From: Pedobacter sp. ISL-64
GTDB lineage: Bacteria > Bacteroidota > Bacteroidia > Sphingobacteriales > Sphingobacteriaceae
Assembly (NCBI RefSeq): GCF_018613605.1
Contig: NZ_JAGGPU010000020.1
Location: 1 to 64,000, forward strand
Direction: 5' to 3'
Length of the DNA stretch: 64,000 nt
Shown: positions 60,911-64,000 of the stretch, in pieces
Layout: each line of letters opens with the position of its first letter
How positions within the stretch are numbered: position 1 is the stretch's first letter
Program-made: the position numbers and the translations under genes
The notes under the pieces: model-generated
What the model saw: only the letters and a program-made list of their open reading frames with translations
Told to the model about the DNA's origin: nothing
Database searches by the model: none

Positions 60911-61933
60911 GTGAAAGAAAACATTAAAATACTATTTGAACATTATTTAACAGGTAAAACCAATCCGGAGCAAGAAAAAATCCTGATGGAGTACCTGGCC
61001 GACCCGGCAAACGCCGATTCTGAATTTCACGATGTAATGGAAAAAACCTGGACAAAACAAACGGACGAAACCGATTACTCTTTAGCCGCAGTTCAAAGAC
61101 TTGCACAGATATGGAATAAAGTTGAGGAACGCCAACCAAAAAGCCGATCACTCTTCCCACTATTAAAATATGCCGCCGCAATTGTGGTCATCATTTCTGC
61201 ATCGCTTGGCTGGTATGCATATAAAAAAGCGCAACAACCTGTACAAACAGCCATTGCCTTTTTAAGTAAAACCACCCAAAAAGGTGAGAAAGTAAGATTG
61301 ATTTTACCTGATAGTTCTATTGTATACCTCGGCGCCGGAAGTAAGCTTACCTGGCCATCACATTTTGTGAAGGGCGGTTTAAGAAATATACAGCTTGATG
61401 GAGAAGCTTTTTTCGAAGTAAAACGCGATACCACCAGTCCTTTTATTGTACATAGCGGGCAGATGCAGACACAGGTTTTGGGAACCTCGTTTAATATCTA
61501 TGCTTACCCGAAAGATGGAACCTTTAGTGTTGCCGTGCGCACTGGTAAAGTGAAAGTTTCGGAGAGCAGTCAAGGTGAACTAAAAGAACTTTCGCTACTT
61601 ACTCCTGGCATGAGAATATTTTATCATTTAAGGGAACATAATTATACAGTACACACTGAACGGGTAACAGAAGTAAATGCATGGATCAAAAATAGCTTCG
61701 CTTTTAAAGATATAACGCTACCAAATATGCTCAAATCATTGGAGAGATATTACAATGTAAACATTGAGCTAAAGAGTAATAAACTTAATCAATGCAGGTT
61801 TAATGCCACCTTTTCGAACAAAAGCATCACCAATGTAATGGAAGAGCTACATGTAATGAGTGGAAAACACCTGAAATACAAAATAGATACCGGCACTAAA
61901 ACAATTACCATATGGGGGGAGGGCTGCCAATGA
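60911..61933 (+). CDS. FecR-family anti-sigma factor / regulator
   Basis: 340 residues from GTG 60911 (start chosen because MKENIKILFEHYLTGKTNPE is the normal FecR N-terminus). The N-terminal ~80 residues bind the sigma factor; one membrane helix at about 78-98 (LLKYAAAIVVIISASLGW); the periplasmic FecR domain follows (GEKVRLILPDSSIVYLGAGS, LDGEAFFEVKRDTTSPFIV) and the C-terminal DUF4974-like domain (SFAFKDITLPNMLKSLERYY). It transmits the receptor signal to the sigma factor at 59823. Confidence 0.93.
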   Translation: MKENIKILFEHYLTGKTNPEQEKILMEYLADPANADSEFHDVMEKTWTKQTDETDYSLAAVQRLAQIWNKVEERQPKSRSLFPLLKYAAAIVVIISASLGWYAYKKAQQPVQTAIAFLSKTTQKGEKVRLILPDSSIVYLGAGSKLTWPSHFVKGGLRNIQLDGEAFFEVKRDTTSPFIVHSGQMQTQVLGTSFNIYAYPKDGTFSVAVRTGKVKVSESSQGELKELSLLTPGMRIFYHLREHNYTVHTERVTEVNAWIKNSFAFKDITLPNMLKSLERYYNVNIELKSNKLNQCRFNATFSNKSITNVMEELHVMSGKHLKYKIDTGTKTITIWGEGCQ

Positions 61934-61993
61934 TAGGTTAGCTTATACTTGAGCGCGCAAACATACCTGCGCATTATTACCGGATTTACACCT

Positions 61994-62074
61994 ATGAAAA
62001 ATAAATTAAACCTCTTTACACAAACATGGAGCCGGATTGCTCGAACAATCCAGCTCCTAAACAAAAGTTTTTAA
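61994..62074 (+). CDS. Possible leader peptide before the TonB receptor
   Basis: ATG 61994 opens MKNKLNLFTQTWSRIARTIQ and ends LLNKSF with TAA at 62072-62074. The ORF covers both arms of the hairpin at 62028-62057, so its translation could affect the stem. It may be a regulatory leader or chance. Confidence 0.3.
   Translation: MKNKLNLFTQTWSRIARTIQLLNKSF
62028..62057 (+). terminator. Hairpin with T-run between FecR and TonB receptor
   Basis: GGAGCCGGATTG and CAATCCAGCTCC form a 12-bp stem (one G-T pair) with loop CTCGAA, followed by TAAACAAAAGTTTTT. It may be the FecR terminator or an attenuator that limits receptor expression. Confidence 0.6.
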
Positions 62075-62104
62075 CCCGTGAGAATTAAAAAACATCTTGA
62101 ACCT

Positions 62105-64000
62105 ATGAAAATAGGGTTTTATGAATATATAAAAGAATATATTATCCATTTCGATTACAGGCCAGCAGCATTTATGTTGGTGCTGTGCGCCCTTTTGTCA
62201 AATCAGGCATTAGCAAGAAACTTTGAGCAAACACCAGGAGAAAGTAGTGTAAGCATCAAAATAGCCGAAATGAGCATCTCGGATGCCCTTAGTCTTTTAG
62301 AGGAAAAAGCAGGCTTGTCGATTAATTACAATAAATCGATTTTTAGCCAGAACAGCAGAATAAGCCTCGAGGTAAAAAACATGCCCCTTGAACTGATCCT
62401 CAAAAAAATACTTTCAGGAACCAGGGTAGCCTATAGGTTTGCTGATACCAATACCATATTGCTTTACAAACTTCCTGATCCGGTAAAACCTGGACGTATA
62501 TCGGGTAAAATACTTGATGAAAAAGGTGAAACCCTTCCTGGTGCCTCCATAAAGGTTATCCAAACAGGCAAAGCCACGCAAACCGCCAGCGATGGAAGTT
62601 ACACTTTAAGCGTTGAACCAGGTACTTATACTGTGGAAGTTAGTTATATTTCTTTTGTTACCCAACGCATTAGCGAGGTAAACGTAAAGGCAGACAAAAA
62701 TACACCATTAGACATTTCGTTAAAACCTGATGCAAAAGGCTTACAGGAAGTAGTAGTAACGGCCAGTTACAAAAAAGCTTCGGTTGAGGGTTTATTGGCC
62801 CGGCAGAAAAATGCCTCCGAAATCAGCAATGGGATCAGCGCAGAACAAATTAGCAGAACACCCGATAAAAACATCGGTGAAAGTTTGAAACGCATTAGTG
62901 GTGTAAGCACTATTGACAATAAGTTTGTAATCGTTCGTGGAATTGGAGAACGTTACAATTCGGCTCAGTTGGATGGCGTGACCCTGCCAAGTACAGAAGC
63001 GCAGACACGCAACTTTTCCTTCGATCTTATTCCCTCTAACCTTGTTGATAATGTAGTGGTAAGCAAAACGGTTACGCCCGATATGAACACCAGTTTTGGT
63101 GGTGGATTGATACAAATCAATACCAAAGATATCCCAACAGAAAATTTTATGAGTTTTACTGCAGGTACATCGTACAACGACCAAAGTACTGGTAAGGATT
63201 TTTTAAGTCATAAAAGAGGTAAATATGATTATTTTGGCTTTGACGATGGCAGAAGGAATTATCCTGAAGACCTTGTTGTAACAGATAGAAGAGTTGCGCC
63301 CAATAATAGTTTAACGGAAGCGGAATATGCAAAAAAGGTAGAAACGCAGAGCCGTTTATTTACCAACGATAACTTCACAATGTACCGTTACCAAGCTGCA
63401 CCATCTCAAAACTATCAATTCAGTATCGGAAGAATGATCCAGATTGATACTTTAAAACAAAAGAGACTTGGTTTTACTGGGTCTGTAAGTTACCGGAACA
63501 CGCAACAGATCAACACATTTGATCAACAGAAAAGAGGAGACTGGTCTGCTTCCGAATTGTATAACAATGCTGGTTCGAGTTATGGTTTTAACACCACTTG
63601 GTCTGCGTTGTTAAACATTGGCTATCAATCAGGAAAAAACAGATATAGTTTCCGCAACAATTATACACACATGTACGACAATACGTTGGTGAGAACGCTA
63701 GGGCACAGTTTTGATGTTTCGGGCAATACACCGGCGAACCGTTTGGAAGAAACAGATGATCCAACATATACAGATCTGTTACAGAACAAACTGAGCGGAC
63801 AGCACCAGGCTGGTAAATTTAAAATAGAATGGAATCTGGCCCGAACATCGATCAACCGTAACGAAAAAGATGTAATACTGGCTACTCAGGTACCAAGGCT
63901 TATTGACAAGGAATATCAGTATTTTTATGATATTGTAAACAGTAGTGAACCCCGTATCCTCCCAACCTCCCGTCACCATTACGAAAATGCTGAAGAGCAT
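62105..64000 (+). CDS. STN-domain TonB-dependent receptor (SusC/FecA-like), partial
   Basis: First 632 codons; the gene runs off the window. ATG 62105 gives MKIGFYEYIKEYIIHFDYRP and a signal segment (AAFMLVLCALLSNQALA). The STN domain (about 52-105: VSIKIAEMSISDALSLLEEK) would contact the FecR periplasmic domain. A carboxypeptidase-regulatory-like domain follows (RISGKILDEKGETLPGASIK, about 140-220), then the plug (EVVVTASYKKASVEGLLARQ, FVIVRGIGERYNSAQLDG) and the first barrel strands. It imports a large nutrient, energised by TonB, and signals through FecR to the sigma factor. Substrate unknown. Confidence 0.92.
   Translation, partial: MKIGFYEYIKEYIIHFDYRPAAFMLVLCALLSNQALARNFEQTPGESSVSIKIAEMSISDALSLLEEKAGLSINYNKSIFSQNSRISLEVKNMPLELILKKILSGTRVAYRFADTNTILLYKLPDPVKPGRISGKILDEKGETLPGASIKVIQTGKATQTASDGSYTLSVEPGTYTVEVSYISFVTQRISEVNVKADKNTPLDISLKPDAKGLQEVVVTASYKKASVEGLLARQKNASEISNGISAEQISRTPDKNIGESLKRISGVSTIDNKFVIVRGIGERYNSAQLDGVTLPSTEAQTRNFSFDLIPSNLVDNVVVSKTVTPDMNTSFGGGLIQINTKDIPTENFMSFTAGTSYNDQSTGKDFLSHKRGKYDYFGFDDGRRNYPEDLVVTDRRVAPNNSLTEAEYAKKVETQSRLFTNDNFTMYRYQAAPSQNYQFSIGRMIQIDTLKQKRLGFTGSVSYRNTQQINTFDQQKRGDWSASELYNNAGSSYGFNTTWSALLNIGYQSGKNRYSFRNNYTHMYDNTLVRTLGHSFDVSGNTPANRLEETDDPTYTDLLQNKLSGQHQAGKFKIEWNLARTSINRNEKDVILATQVPRLIDKEYQYFYDIVNSSEPRILPTSRHHYENAEEH

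Overview
The window looks like chromosomal DNA of a Bacteroidota soil or aquatic bacterium, most likely Sphingobacteriaceae (Pedobacter-like). The grounds are an ECF sigma / FecR / STN-domain TonB receptor set, a DUF6266-type protein, GH88 and DUF2264-like polysaccharide enzymes, very large YD-repeat (RHS) proteins, and AT-rich DNA with weak Shine-Dalgarno signals. The genus is inferred, not proven.

1-19.4 kb is an accessory graveyard and nursery of RHS toxin tips. Reading leftward, away from the complete rhs gene, there are toxin C-termini of different kinds, each followed on the minus strand by its own immunity gene. In the right half, the tips are separated by copies of a previously unnamed (to me) integrative element. 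Each copy has a structured non-coding end of about 650 bp, a pair of tyrosine recombinase genes, a P-loop ATPase, a CHC2/TOPRIM primase, and a divergent XRE regulator plus a small Myb-like protein. The copies end inside the rhs reading frame, at the codons for FLSVDP. My main proposal is that this element carries a toxin tip and its immunity gene, integrates into the conserved rhs core, gives the rhs body a new tip and pushes the old tip downstream. Two successive insertions are visible: one nearly complete (11.7-19.4 kb) and one decayed (7.5-11.7 kb). Older cassettes further left (0.3-6.0 kb) have lost most of the element and are punctuated by a REP-associated tyrosine transposase (RAYT) element and its small deletion derivatives.

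18.6-39.3 kb is one long minus-strand operon. In transcription order it encodes an 849-residue predicted outer-membrane beta-barrel, a secreted 366-residue protein, a small lipoprotein, a 2192-residue YD/SpvB-like secreted protein, a 260-residue exported protein, and the 3074-residue RHS protein ending in an AHH-type nuclease tip. A putative immunity gene faces it at 17.9 kb.

39.6-46.1 kb is a second minus-strand operon of five overlapping genes for secreted fibre-like proteins that share a C-terminal domain and coiled coil. A LytTR response regulator (46.4 kb) is divergent from it, and a shared 27-28 bp motif lies upstream of both operons, suggesting co-regulation.

47.6-64 kb is ordinary chromosome: an aldo/keto reductase with an AraC regulator, two SnoaL-like proteins, a second AraC regulator, a DUF6266-like protein, a DUF2264-like/GH88 pair for uronic-acid-containing glycans, a divergent LysR/methyltransferase pair, an S41 protease, and an ECF sigma - FecR - TonB receptor locus that runs off the right edge. 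Several intergenic inverted-repeat families are scattered here. No tRNA, rRNA or CRISPR array was seen.
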